Assembly: GCF_002944315.1 (NCBI RefSeq)
Contig: NZ_CP024311.1
Location: 1,588,501-1,652,500 of the forward strand
Reading direction: 5' to 3'
DNA length: 64,000 nucleotides
From: Rhizobium sp. NXC24
GTDB taxonomy: Bacteria; Pseudomonadota; Alphaproteobacteria; Rhizobiales; Rhizobiaceae
This document shows positions 29,465 to 38,304 of this stretch, piece by piece. The notes under the pieces are model-generated. The model had not been told where the DNA came from and did no database searches. It saw only the letters and a list, made by a program, of their open reading frames with translations. The position numbers and the translations under genes were made by a program. Position 1 is the first letter of the stretch. Each line of letters opens with the position of its first letter.

Positions 29465-30406
29465 TTATAATCCCAGGCGGAAAGTCAGCGGCGAGGGCGC
29501 GTGTCTATGGCAGCCAGCTTGAAGTAACGCCATCGTCGCCTGGATCACCGTATCCGTCTCGGTCTCGACGCCGGTTAGCGGCAGGCGCACGTCCGGGCTC
29601 ATGTGCCGCATCAGAGAAAGGGCATGCTTTACCGTCGCCGGTTCGGGTTCGCGCGCAAGCGCCTTGAACAACAACCGAAGCCGATCGTCGATCAGCCGTG
29701 CCGCCGCCATATGGTCGCATCCGGCCGATAGCTGCATGGAATGGAAAAGCCGCGGCGCGATGTTGGCGGCGCTTGAAAACGAACCGCGTCCGCCGGCCAT
29801 GGTGAAGGCGAGGGCGCTCGCATCATGGGCCGAATAGAGCGCGATCCTTTCCGGCAGCAAAGCACGCCATGCGCCGACGCGGGCGACGTCGCCGCTGCCG
29901 TCGGCAATGCCGATGATGGTCGGGATTTCCGCCAGCCGCGCGATTGTCGCCGGCATCAGGTCGATGGCGGTATGGGCAGGCAGGTTATGGATGATCAGCG
30001 GCAGATCGGTGCTGCCCGCCAACTGCTCGAAGTGATGGACTACGCCCTTCTGGCTTGGCTTGGAATAATAGGGAAGAGTGACGAAAGCGGCGTCGGCGCC
30101 GAGTTTCTGGGCTTGCCGCGTCTCCTTGATCGTCGCCGCCGTGTCATTGGTACCGGTGGCGACGATGACGGGGACCTTGCCCTCCGCCAGCTCGACGCAG
30201 ATCTCGATGATCCGCACCCGCTCTGCTTCGGTTAGCGCAGGTCCTTCACCGGTCAAAGAGCAGGCAAGCAAACCGTCGATGCCGCTTAGCAATTGCCATT
30301 CCACATGCGCCATCAGGCCGACGGTATCGATCGCACCGCCGCGAAATGGCGTGACGAGTGCCGTGATCGCGCCGCCGATGCGCCTTTGCAAGGCCGGTCT
30401 CATCAT
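29465..30406 (-). CDS. DapA-family protein lacking the Schiff-base lysine
   Basis: Protein of 313 residues with the TIM-barrel of dihydrodipicolinate synthase and N-acetylneuraminate lyase. The GEGPALTEAER motif (residues 54-63) is conserved. The strand that normally reads GIKE has GIADGSGD, placing Ala168 where the catalytic lysine belongs, and the usual tyrosine of the YNxP motif is His140 (IIHNLPAHT). It probably cannot form the normal imine. It may be a non-catalytic relative or use another chemistry. Confidence 0.8.
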   Translation of the reverse strand: MMRPALQRRIGGAITALVTPFRGGAIDTVGLMAHVEWQLLSGIDGLLACSLTGEGPALTEAERVRIIEICVELAEGKVPVIVATGTNDTAATIKETRQAQKLGADAAFVTLPYYSKPSQKGVVHHFEQLAGSTDLPLIIHNLPAHTAIDLMPATIARLAEIPTIIGIADGSGDVARVGAWRALLPERIALYSAHDASALAFTMAGGRGSFSSAANIAPRLFHSMQLSAGCDHMAAARLIDDRLRLLFKALAREPEPATVKHALSLMRHMSPDVRLPLTGVETETDTVIQATMALLQAGCHRHAPSPLTFRLGL

Positions 30407-30418
30407 CTCTTTGGCCGC

Positions 30419-30646
30419 TCAGAGAGCATGCAGCACGATGAAAAGCTCGAGGCCGCTTAGCAATAGCCCGAAGGCGAACATCGCATAGAAAGTGCGCCTT
30501 TCGCGAACCTGCCGGTTGCGAAGCCGCCGCTTCGGTTGGGCTTTGCCGACGGGGGCAGAAGCAGTGATGGGATGGCGTCTTTCGCGGCTGTCGCGCACAA
30601 GAGAACGGATGGCCTCGGTGAGATTGGGGGAATGTGTATCGAGCAT
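30419..30646 (-). CDS. Small membrane protein
   Basis: Protein of 75 residues starting MLDTHSPNLTEAIRSLVRDS, with a basic middle (KAQPKRRLRNRQVRERR) and one C-terminal membrane helix (FYAMFAFGLLLSGLELFIVL). The start is chosen where the hydrophilic N-terminus begins. Twelve nt separate it from the DapA-like gene, so co-transcription is likely. Function unknown. Confidence 0.55.
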   Translation of the reverse strand: MLDTHSPNLTEAIRSLVRDSRERRHPITASAPVGKAQPKRRLRNRQVRERRTFYAMFAFGLLLSGLELFIVLHAL

Positions 30647-30819
30647 AGCGTCTACCTCTGCATTCGATCCCGAGGGTAGCGCCGAGCAGCATAGGAAATC
30701 CATTCGAGGCAGAAGGCGAAGATATAGGCGAGATATAAAGACGCTGACGTGGTGCGAACCGCGCCACCGTTCTAAATGGCGGGAGCAATGCACCGAACCG
30801 CGCGGAGGGAGTGGCAGGC

Positions 30820-31836
30820 TTATCCCGCCGCCCGCAAGTTCTGCCGCTCCAACTCCGTCACCAGCGCCAGGATTGTCGCCGAGGTCGGCGTCGCGACACC
30901 GGTGAGCTTGCCAAGCGAGACGACCATGCCGACCAGCGGCGTGATTTCCAGCGCCTTGCCGGCCAGTAGATCCTGCAACATAGACGTGCGTACCGGGCCG
31001 ATCTGGCGGGAGCGTTCGAGACGTTCTTCGACGGAAATCGCCAGACGCGCACCCAGGGCTTCCGCAACCGCCTGCACCTCGTTCATCACCTGGCCGACCA
31101 TGACCGACAGAGCCGGATTGCCCATGATGTCGGACATCAGCGCCCGTGTCAGGGCGCTGATCGGATTGAAGGCGGCATTGCCCATCAGCTTGCTCCAGAT
31201 CTCGTCGCGAATGCGCGGCGAGACCGAGGCATTGATCCCGCCTTGCTTCAAGAGAGCTGCGATCGCTTCGATGTCGCCAGTCGCCTCGCCAGAGGGCTCT
31301 CCGAGAACGAAATGGCCGTTGTTGCTGAGCTTGATCTCGCCGGGATTGATGACCTCGGCGCCTTGATAGGCGACGCAGCCGATAACGCGCTCAGGCCCGA
31401 TCAACCGCCAGAGATCGCCATTCGGATCGAGCTCCTCCATCTGCCGCTCGGCATGACCGCTTAGCCGATCCCGATGAAAATACCACCAGGGTATGCCGTT
31501 CAGGACCATTACGACGCGCGTCCCGGCATGCAGGAGCCTGGCAAGTCCAGGGGCTGCCGCGCCGAGCTGGTGGCCCTTCAGCCCCGTTATCACCAGGTCC
31601 TGTGGCGGCAGTTCCGCCGGATCGTCGGTTGCGGTCACCTGTGCCACGAGCGGGCTCTCTGCCTGGGCCTCCCAGACCCGCAAGCCATCCGCACGAATGC
31701 CTTCCAAATGCCCGCCGCGCGCCACGACAGAAACAGTTGCCTGCCCCCTCAATCCCAAAGCCAGTTTCGCCGCAATTGCACCGCCGAGCGCACCTGCGCC
31801 ATAGACGCAGATAGTTTTGAGGGAAGGGGATGCCAT
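30820..31836 (-). CDS. Ketopantoate reductase family protein
   Basis: Protein of 338 residues. The N-terminal Rossmann motif GAGALGG (residues 13-19) binds NADPH, and the C-terminal helical domain has KLMGNAAFNPISALTRALM, the position of the catalytic lysine in PanE. It may make pantoate or reduce another 2-keto acid; many genomes carry several paralogues, so panE itself is not certain. Confidence 0.8.
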   Translation of the reverse strand: MASPSLKTICVYGAGALGGAIAAKLALGLRGQATVSVVARGGHLEGIRADGLRVWEAQAESPLVAQVTATDDPAELPPQDLVITGLKGHQLGAAAPGLARLLHAGTRVVMVLNGIPWWYFHRDRLSGHAERQMEELDPNGDLWRLIGPERVIGCVAYQGAEVINPGEIKLSNNGHFVLGEPSGEATGDIEAIAALLKQGGINASVSPRIRDEIWSKLMGNAAFNPISALTRALMSDIMGNPALSVMVGQVMNEVQAVAEALGARLAISVEERLERSRQIGPVRTSMLQDLLAGKALEITPLVGMVVSLGKLTGVATPTSATILALVTELERQNLRAAG

Positions 31837-32149
31837 GGCCTTGATCTCCGGGGCTATACCGATCGGAGCAAGTTAGGTCACCGCCATGATTTGGCGAGCT
31901 GTTTATTGAGGTAATCGCAATTCTGCGGCCTTGAACCGCAGCTCAGCCGGCAAAGAGCCAACCTGGATCAGCCCAATACCATATCCTGATGAAACCAATA
32001 TCGTCTTCAAGCCCGGCATTGTCTGTTCGGGCTATTCTTTACCACAATCGCATTTTAACGTCGGCGGGAATGCTGGACCAGAAACAACCAGTGCGGTATC
32101 GGTTTGTCGGTGGTCCTTTTAAAGTTGATCATGTCGCCGAGGAAGATCA
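31837..32149. other. Intergenic region before the stator-like operon
   Basis: No gene seen. A small hairpin ctgcgg/ccgcag lies at 31923-31941. The promoter of the following four-gene operon should be here. Confidence 0.35.
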
Positions 32150-33598
32150 TTGCGTTTCGAAGCCTTAAACCGCATCTGGGAGACTGCTCGGGAGACCAGC
32201 CATGATTTTCGGGCCTCTACCGATGTGTTTCCCGTTGTCGATGTCGAGAAGCTGGGCACGACGCTTAGCCTGAAGGAGCAGGGCGCGGCCAACGGCAGTC
32301 TCAACCGGCCGGGGCAAAGCGCTCAGTCCCTCGATGAAACCGAGCAGCGTATCATCGCTTGGGTCGAGGCGGAGAAGAAAAGCTCTTATCAGGTCCTCGA
32401 AGATCAGTTCCAGACCTTCGACAGCCGCTTGCGCAATCTCGATTTCGAAGGCCAATTCGGACTGATCCGGCAGGCGAATGCGTCCAGCGTTTCAGATTTC
32501 AAGGCGGAGGTCGCAAGCGGCGTCGACGAGCTGCATGGCCTGCGCCGCAATTTGAAGACTGCCGAGGACGAGATGGTGGACTTCAAGTCCCGGCACAGGC
32601 TGCAGCGCGCGGCGAAGGTCTCCAGCAAGGCGGCCTGGGGCTTCAAGGTCGCGCTGATCGTCTTCCTCGTCCTCATCGAGATGGTGATGAACGGCAGCTT
32701 CCTCGCCAAGGGAAGCGAGCAGGGGATTGTCGGCGGCGTCACGGAAGCGGCGGCCTTCGCCTTTGTGAACATCGGCTCGGCACTGATGTTTTCCTTCTTC
32801 TGCGTTCGCTTCCTCGTGCATCGTTCGTTTTTCCTGAAGCTGCTCGGTCTGTTTGGCCTAGTCGCCTATGTCGCCGTAGCGCTCGCGATCAACATCGCAC
32901 TGGCGCATTACCGCGAAGTGTCGGCAACCATTCTGACCGGTGCCGGAGCCGAGGTAATGCAACGGCTGAAGGCCGCGCCGCTGGGTCTGCAGGAGCTGAA
33001 TTCCTGGATGCTGTTTGCCGTCGGCCTGATGTTCTCGCTCTTCGCCTTCATAGACGGCTGTTACCTGACAGATCCCTATCCAGGCTTTGCCGGCGTGCAG
33101 AAACGCCTCGATGCGGCGAGAAGTAACTACATCGACCGCAAGCTCGATCTGATCGACGATCTTCGGGATATCCGCGATGAACACAATGGCAAGATCGAAG
33201 AGATCATCCGCGATCTCAGCATGCGCCGGCAGGAGACCGCCGCCATCATCGCCCATCGCGCCCGAACGGCCGGCCTCTTCATCGAACATCAAAATCATCT
33301 CGAGCGCACCGCCAACACGCTTCTGACCGTCTATCGCGAGGCCAACCGAGGCACGCGCACGGAGCCGGAGCCGGCCTATTTCTCATCCGGCTATCAGCTT
33401 GAGCGCCTGATGCCCGTTCTGCAGACCGGAGAGGAATGGGACGACAAAGTGCTTGGCGAGCGCATTCAGAGCGCGCAGGCCGAGCTGACCCAGCAGATCA
33501 AGCGAATCGGCGACGAATTCGAAAGCGCCATCGAGAAATACCACAAGCTCGATAATCTTTTCCCGGAGAGCATCATTGGCACGACGCAAGCGGCGTAG
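32150..33598 (+). CDS. Coiled-coil membrane protein of a stator-like operon
   Basis: Protein of 482 residues, no family recognised. It starts at a TTG preceded by GAGGAAGA. A cytosolic helical N-terminal part (to about 160) is followed by four membrane helices (about 163-182, 199-219, 227-251, 285-305) and a C-terminal helical region rich in charged residues (about 315-470). The gene overlaps the VWA-like gene by 23 nt, and all four downstream genes are coupled, so it is probably a scaffold subunit of the same envelope complex. Confidence 0.75.
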   Translation: MRFEALNRIWETARETSHDFRASTDVFPVVDVEKLGTTLSLKEQGAANGSLNRPGQSAQSLDETEQRIIAWVEAEKKSSYQVLEDQFQTFDSRLRNLDFEGQFGLIRQANASSVSDFKAEVASGVDELHGLRRNLKTAEDEMVDFKSRHRLQRAAKVSSKAAWGFKVALIVFLVLIEMVMNGSFLAKGSEQGIVGGVTEAAAFAFVNIGSALMFSFFCVRFLVHRSFFLKLLGLFGLVAYVAVALAINIALAHYREVSATILTGAGAEVMQRLKAAPLGLQELNSWMLFAVGLMFSLFAFIDGCYLTDPYPGFAGVQKRLDAARSNYIDRKLDLIDDLRDIRDEHNGKIEEIIRDLSMRRQETAAIIAHRARTAGLFIEHQNHLERTANTLLTVYREANRGTRTEPEPAYFSSGYQLERLMPVLQTGEEWDDKVLGERIQSAQAELTQQIKRIGDEFESAIEKYHKLDNLFPESIIGTTQAA

Positions 33599-34394
33599 CC
33601 GAGGTGGCAGCTCGGCCGGTCTTATCATGGCGACGGTTTGCCTCGCCGTTCTGTCCCTCGGTATTGTCGGCGCCTATGGCTGGCTGCGCTACAAGGCGAG
33701 CGGCAATGTCGCGGTCGACCAGGCTTCGCTCTGCCCGGTGGATGGACCGAAGGCGGAAACGGCGATCCTGCTCGACGTCACCGATCCGATCTCGGACACG
33801 ACGGCGCTCGACCTGCGCAATCAGTTCCAGAAGATCGTGGCCGATGTGCCCGTCGGCGGCGCAATCGACATTTATGCGCTGACGGAGAAGGAGGGCGAGC
33901 TTATCCAGACCTTCCATGGCTGCAACCCTGGAAGCGGCGCCAATGTCGACGAGTGGACCAGCAATCCGCGCCTGGCGCAGGCGCGTTGGGAAAAAGGCTT
34001 CGCAAAGCCGCTTGCCGATATCGCCGGCAAGCTGAGCGTCGGCGAGGCCGGCAAGCAATCGCCGATCATGGCCGGCATCCAGAAGATCAATCTGGAGGTC
34101 TTTGCGAGCGCTGCCGGCGGCATTCCGAAACATCTCTACATCGCCTCCGACATGATCGAGCATACCGACGCCTTCTCGAACTATCGCGACGGCGCCTCCT
34201 ACCAGAAATTCCAGCAGAGCCCCGCGCGGAATAAATTCCGGACGTCACTGGATGGTGTCATGATCAAGATCCTCGCCTTTCAAAGGCCGAACATGAAGTT
34301 CAGTATGGAGGATCTGGCAAATTTCTGGGCGCAGTGGATCAAGGGCAATAATGGCGATTTCGACGGCTTCATCCGATTGGAGGGGATACGCTGA
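33576..34394 (+). CDS. Membrane-anchored VWA-like protein
   Basis: Protein of 272 residues from a TTG start. A basic N-terminus and one membrane helix (about 15-38) are followed by a periplasmic or lumenal alpha/beta domain. The segment ETAILLDVTDPISDTTA resembles the first strand and metal site of von Willebrand A domains, and HLYIASDMIEHT resembles the later strand with its acidic residue. The start lies within the preceding gene, and its stop overlaps the next start. Function unknown; it may be a metal-dependent adhesion or assembly subunit. Confidence 0.65.
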   Translation: MARRKRRSRGGSSAGLIMATVCLAVLSLGIVGAYGWLRYKASGNVAVDQASLCPVDGPKAETAILLDVTDPISDTTALDLRNQFQKIVADVPVGGAIDIYALTEKEGELIQTFHGCNPGSGANVDEWTSNPRLAQARWEKGFAKPLADIAGKLSVGEAGKQSPIMAGIQKINLEVFASAAGGIPKHLYIASDMIEHTDAFSNYRDGASYQKFQQSPARNKFRTSLDGVMIKILAFQRPNMKFSMEDLANFWAQWIKGNNGDFDGFIRLEGIR

Positions 34395-35419
34395 TGGCCG
34401 ATGTTGAGGCGAGGCTAGCCATGCGCGACTACGGGCCGATGGTCCTCTTCGCGCTGGTCACCGTCGGCGGCATGATCTTCATCTGGACGTCCAAGCTTCT
34501 GGGCTGGCCGCTGCCGATCGTCACCGGCGTGCCGCTGCTGTTGATGGCGGTCTATTTCGTGGTCTCGCTGGCTTTCGCCGGATTTCGCCTGCACAACGAG
34601 CAGGCGGGCGACAATCTCTACTACATGGGATTTCTGTTCACCCTGTCGAGCCTCGGCGTATCGCTCTACCTCTTTGCCGGCGAGACCTCGATCGAGACGA
34701 TCGTCCGCAATTTCGGTATCGCCGTCACCTCGACCATCGCCGGCGTGACGCTGCGTATTCTCTTCAACCAAATGCGGCGCGATCCGATCGACATAGAGCG
34801 CAGCGTCCGCCACGAACTGGCCGAAATGACGCGGCGCGTGCGCACGGAGCTGGATTCGTCGTCACGTGAATTTTCTCACTACCGGCGCGTCAGCAATCAG
34901 ATGCTGTCGGAAGGTTTCGAGGAGATCGCGCGCCAGGCGGAACGCAACGGCGAGGAAATTCAGAAGATCCTGGAGGTCTTGGCGAAGCAGGCGGTCAAAC
35001 CCATCAACGAGGCGGCCGCGCAACTGACGGAAACGACGTCGCAACTCGCCGAGATCATCGACAAATTCGGCACGGCGGTCGAAACCGTCGGCAAGAAACT
35101 TGAGGAGATTCATTCGCCTGAGGATGTCGTCCGCGCCCAGTTGGCGCCGGCGATCGCTGCCATCAAGGAGATGGCTGAGGCGCAATTGCAGCCACTGAAA
35201 AATATCGAACAGACACTGAGCCGTATGGCCGATATGCCGGGCCGATCGCTGCCGCCTGAGCCCAAACCGCTCGATCTGCAGGCGGAAAAACCGTCAGATC
35301 ATCCGGTTGCATCCGTGGACGATGAAGTGCTCTCCGAGCCTGTCACGGTCCTCTCGGCCAATGAAAACGAACCGCCGGCCGATAAGGTGCGACGCAAACG
35401 CCGGTGGTATCTATGGTGA
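34394..35419 (+). CDS. MotA/TolQ-like membrane protein with coiled tail
   Basis: Protein of 341 residues. Four membrane helices (about 14-32, 40-62, 77-95, 105-124) end with GIAVTSTIAGVTLRILFNQM, reminiscent of the last helix of MotA/TolQ/ExbB proton-channel subunits. A long cytoplasmic helical region (about 135-280) follows, then a proline-rich tail ending KRRWYLW. With the MotB/OmpA-like partner next to it, it plausibly forms an ion-driven stator like ZorA. The MotA family assignment rests on layout and is not certain. Confidence 0.6.
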   Translation: MADVEARLAMRDYGPMVLFALVTVGGMIFIWTSKLLGWPLPIVTGVPLLLMAVYFVVSLAFAGFRLHNEQAGDNLYYMGFLFTLSSLGVSLYLFAGETSIETIVRNFGIAVTSTIAGVTLRILFNQMRRDPIDIERSVRHELAEMTRRVRTELDSSSREFSHYRRVSNQMLSEGFEEIARQAERNGEEIQKILEVLAKQAVKPINEAAAQLTETTSQLAEIIDKFGTAVETVGKKLEEIHSPEDVVRAQLAPAIAAIKEMAEAQLQPLKNIEQTLSRMADMPGRSLPPEPKPLDLQAEKPSDHPVASVDDEVLSEPVTVLSANENEPPADKVRRKRRWYLW

Positions 35420-36426
35420 TGCGCGTCTCGGACACCACGCCGAAGCTGGAACACAAGGGCTATAATCGTGGCCTCATCCTCGGCCTGACCATGGCCGAAT
35501 CCATGCTGCTGCTGGTCTTCTGCCTGCTTCTGGTGGCAGCGGCGATGATTTCGGCGGAGAGGAATCATCGCTACGAGACCGAGCGGAAACTGAAAGACGC
35601 CGAGCAACGGCTCGTGCTCCTGGAAAAGAGGCAGTCCGAACAGGCGGCGCGCATCGTGCAATTGCAATCGAAGCTGATTTCCGGCGATCTCTCGGCGGCG
35701 GACCGCGCAACGCTGGAAAAGGAATGGCGTGAATTGGTGGTCGCGCGCGACACGCTGGACAGCATGGGCGCTGATGGCACGAAGCCGGAGGATCTGCAGG
35801 AGCTTGCCAAACTCGCGGAAGTGCTGAAGCAGCATGGCGTCGATCTTTCCAAGGCGCCCGACACGGTAGCCAAGCTTTTGGCAGGCGAGCGTTCTGGAAA
35901 GGGGGCCCATGATTGGCCGCCGATCATCAATCTCGACGACGCCAAGAAGAACTATTTCCAGTCGGGCAGCGCCGAATTGACCAAGACTTTTGAACGGATG
36001 CTCGACACCACGATCTCGAATGAGATTGCCAGCAACTTGAGCCTCTATGACGCTGACATTGTCGAGGTGATCGGCCACACGGACGAACAGCGGGTATCGC
36101 GGGGAAGCTCGAATCTCGACGATACGCTGATCGGGGCGATGGATGGCAAATTGCCGATATCGGCAGTCGAGCCGGCTGATAATGCCGGGCTGGGACTTGC
36201 GCGCGCCATCGCTGTGGCCAATGTCCTCAAGGCCAATCCGAAGCTGAAGAACGTCACCATCTTGCCGATGTCGGCCGCGCAACTGATCCTGCCCGGCGAT
36301 ACGATCACGGCAGGGCAGGCGGGTTCCGTGGAATCCCGCCGGCGCATCGAAATCCGGGTACGCGGCAGGACCACGCCCGTTGCCGTGATCAATGATGCAA
36401 CGGCGGTTCCCATCAGCATACGCTAG
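35413..36426 (+). CDS. MotB/OmpA-like protein
   Basis: Protein of 337 residues from the ATG at 35413; a GTG at 35416 overlapping the previous stop is equally possible. One N-terminal membrane helix (about 20-45), a coiled segment rich in E and Q, then a C-terminal OmpA-type peptidoglycan-binding domain with VEVIGHTDEQ, GLARAIAVANVLKANP and SRRRIEIRV. This is the architecture of MotB and ZorB. It should anchor the complex to the cell wall. Confidence 0.75.
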   Translation: MVMRVSDTTPKLEHKGYNRGLILGLTMAESMLLLVFCLLLVAAAMISAERNHRYETERKLKDAEQRLVLLEKRQSEQAARIVQLQSKLISGDLSAADRATLEKEWRELVVARDTLDSMGADGTKPEDLQELAKLAEVLKQHGVDLSKAPDTVAKLLAGERSGKGAHDWPPIINLDDAKKNYFQSGSAELTKTFERMLDTTISNEIASNLSLYDADIVEVIGHTDEQRVSRGSSNLDDTLIGAMDGKLPISAVEPADNAGLGLARAIAVANVLKANPKLKNVTILPMSAAQLILPGDTITAGQAGSVESRRRIEIRVRGRTTPVAVINDATAVPISIR

Positions 36427-36450
36427 CTACGTGTCCCAGCCAGACGCGGC

Positions 36451-38073
36451 TTAACTCCGCAGGCCCGGAGCCTCATGGCCCGTGCGCGCCACATATTCGG
36501 TGTAGCCGCCGCCATATTGGTGAATGCCCTCGGGCGTCAATTCCAGCACGCGGTTGGACAAAGCGGCCAGGAAATGCCGGTCGTGCGAGACGAACAGCAT
36601 GGTGCCTTCATATTGCGACAGGGCCTGGATCAGCATTTCCTTCGTATCGAGGTCCAGATGGTTCGTGGGCTCGTCCAGCACGAGGAAATTCGGCGGGTCG
36701 AAGAGCATCATTGCCATGACAAGCCGCGCCTTTTCGCCGCCCGACAGCACCCGGCACTTCTTCTCGACATCATCGCCGGAGAAACCGAAGCATCCCGCCA
36801 GCGCGCGCAAGGAGCCCTGTCCCGCCTGCGGGAACTCGTGTTCGAGCTGCTGGAAGACGGTGCGTTCGCCGTCCAGCAAGTCCATGGCGTGCTGGGCAAA
36901 ATATCCCATCTTCACACTGGCGCCCAAAGCGACGCTGCCTTCGTCCGGCTGCGTCGAGCCCGCGACCAGCTTCAGCAGGGTGGACTTGCCGGCGCCGTTG
37001 ATGCCCATGATGCACCAGCGCTCCCTGCGCCGCACCATGAAGTCCAGTCCTTCATAGATGACGCGACTGCCGTACTTCTTGTGAACGCTCTTCAGGTTGA
37101 CCACGTCTTCGCCAGAGCGCGGTGCCGGCTGGAATTCGAAGGCGACGGTCTGACGCCGTTTCGGCGGCTCGACACGATCGATCTTCTCCAGCTTCTTGAC
37201 GCGGCTCTGCACCTGCGAGGCATGCGAGGCGCGTGCCTTGAAGCGTTCGATGAATTTGATTTCCTTGGCCAGCATCGCCTGCTGGCGCTCGAACTGGGCC
37301 TGCTGCTGCTTTTCGTTCTGCGCCCGCTGCTGTTCGTAGAATGCGTAGTCGCCCGAATAGCTGCTCAATGAGCCGGCGTCGATCTCGATGATCTTGGTGA
37401 CGATGCGGTTCATGAACTCGCGATCGTGCGACGTCATCAGTAGCGCGCCCTCATAACCCTTCAGGAATTCTTCCAGCCAGATGAGGCTTTCCAGATCCAG
37501 ATGGTTGCTCGGCTCGTCGAGAAGCATGACATCGGGGCGCATCAGGAGAATGCGGGCGAGCGCCACGCGCATCTTCCAGCCGCCCGACAGCGCGCCGACG
37601 TCGCCGTCCATCATCTCCTGGCTGAAGCTGAGGCCCGCCAGGACTTCGCGAGCGCGTCCTTCGAGCGCATAGCCGTCCAGCTCCTCGTAGCGTGCCTGCA
37701 CTTCGCCATAGCGCTCGATGATCTCGTCCATCTTGTCGGCCTGGTCCGGATCGACCATGGCGGCTTCCAGCTCGCGCAGCTCGGCGGCAACCGCACTGAC
37801 GGGGCCTGCGCCTTCCATCACTTCGGAGACGGCACTGCGGCCCGCCATTTCGCCAACGTCCTGATTGAAGTAGCCGATGGTGACGCCCTTATCGACGGAA
37901 ACCTGCCCCTCATCGGGCAGCTCCTGTCCCGTGATCATCCGGAAAAGCGTCGTCTTGCCGGCCCCGTTGGGACCGACGAGCCCGACGCTTTCACCCCTGT
38001 TGAGCGCCGCGGACGCCTCGATGAAGAGGATGCGATGGCTGTTCTGCTTGCTGATGTTTTCGATACGAATCAT
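36451..38073 (-). CDS. ABC-F family ATPase
   Basis: Protein of 540 residues with two ABC domains on one chain and no membrane part. Walker A motifs are GPNGAGKTT (about 35-43) and GINGAGKST; signatures are LSGGWKMR and LSGGEKAR, and each domain has a LDEPxNHLD motif. The linker between them (QQQAQFERQQAMLAKEIKFI) is long, as in YbiT/EttA-type ribosome-associated factors. The exact subfamily is not assigned. It is convergent with the stator-like operon. Confidence 0.9.
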   Translation of the reverse strand: MIRIENISKQNSHRILFIEASAALNRGESVGLVGPNGAGKTTLFRMITGQELPDEGQVSVDKGVTIGYFNQDVGEMAGRSAVSEVMEGAGPVSAVAAELRELEAAMVDPDQADKMDEIIERYGEVQARYEELDGYALEGRAREVLAGLSFSQEMMDGDVGALSGGWKMRVALARILLMRPDVMLLDEPSNHLDLESLIWLEEFLKGYEGALLMTSHDREFMNRIVTKIIEIDAGSLSSYSGDYAFYEQQRAQNEKQQQAQFERQQAMLAKEIKFIERFKARASHASQVQSRVKKLEKIDRVEPPKRRQTVAFEFQPAPRSGEDVVNLKSVHKKYGSRVIYEGLDFMVRRRERWCIMGINGAGKSTLLKLVAGSTQPDEGSVALGASVKMGYFAQHAMDLLDGERTVFQQLEHEFPQAGQGSLRALAGCFGFSGDDVEKKCRVLSGGEKARLVMAMMLFDPPNFLVLDEPTNHLDLDTKEMLIQALSQYEGTMLFVSHDRHFLAALSNRVLELTPEGIHQYGGGYTEYVARTGHEAPGLRS

Positions 38074-38304
38074 GTCTACGCGAGGCCCGAAGAAAGTTTT
38101 GGCGCCTTATGCCACGGGTCGTGCGCTCTGTCGCAGCTTTTTGGGAAGGAGAATGATATCCGTTGCAGATCGGTGTTCATGGCTGGCGATTTCTGAGGTC
38201 CGGAGCAGCCATTCACAGGTGCTTGATTGAAGGGCCGGCCGTCTTCAGGCCGACGAAAAGTCGAGATAGTCGATCGTGCACTTTCCTCAGCCGAGTTTTT
38301 GCAA

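Noticed and set aside
32150..36426. Complete Zorya defence system
   Set aside because: Only ZorA- and ZorB-like layouts are present; there is no helicase or HNH partner and the other two genes are not Zorya components.
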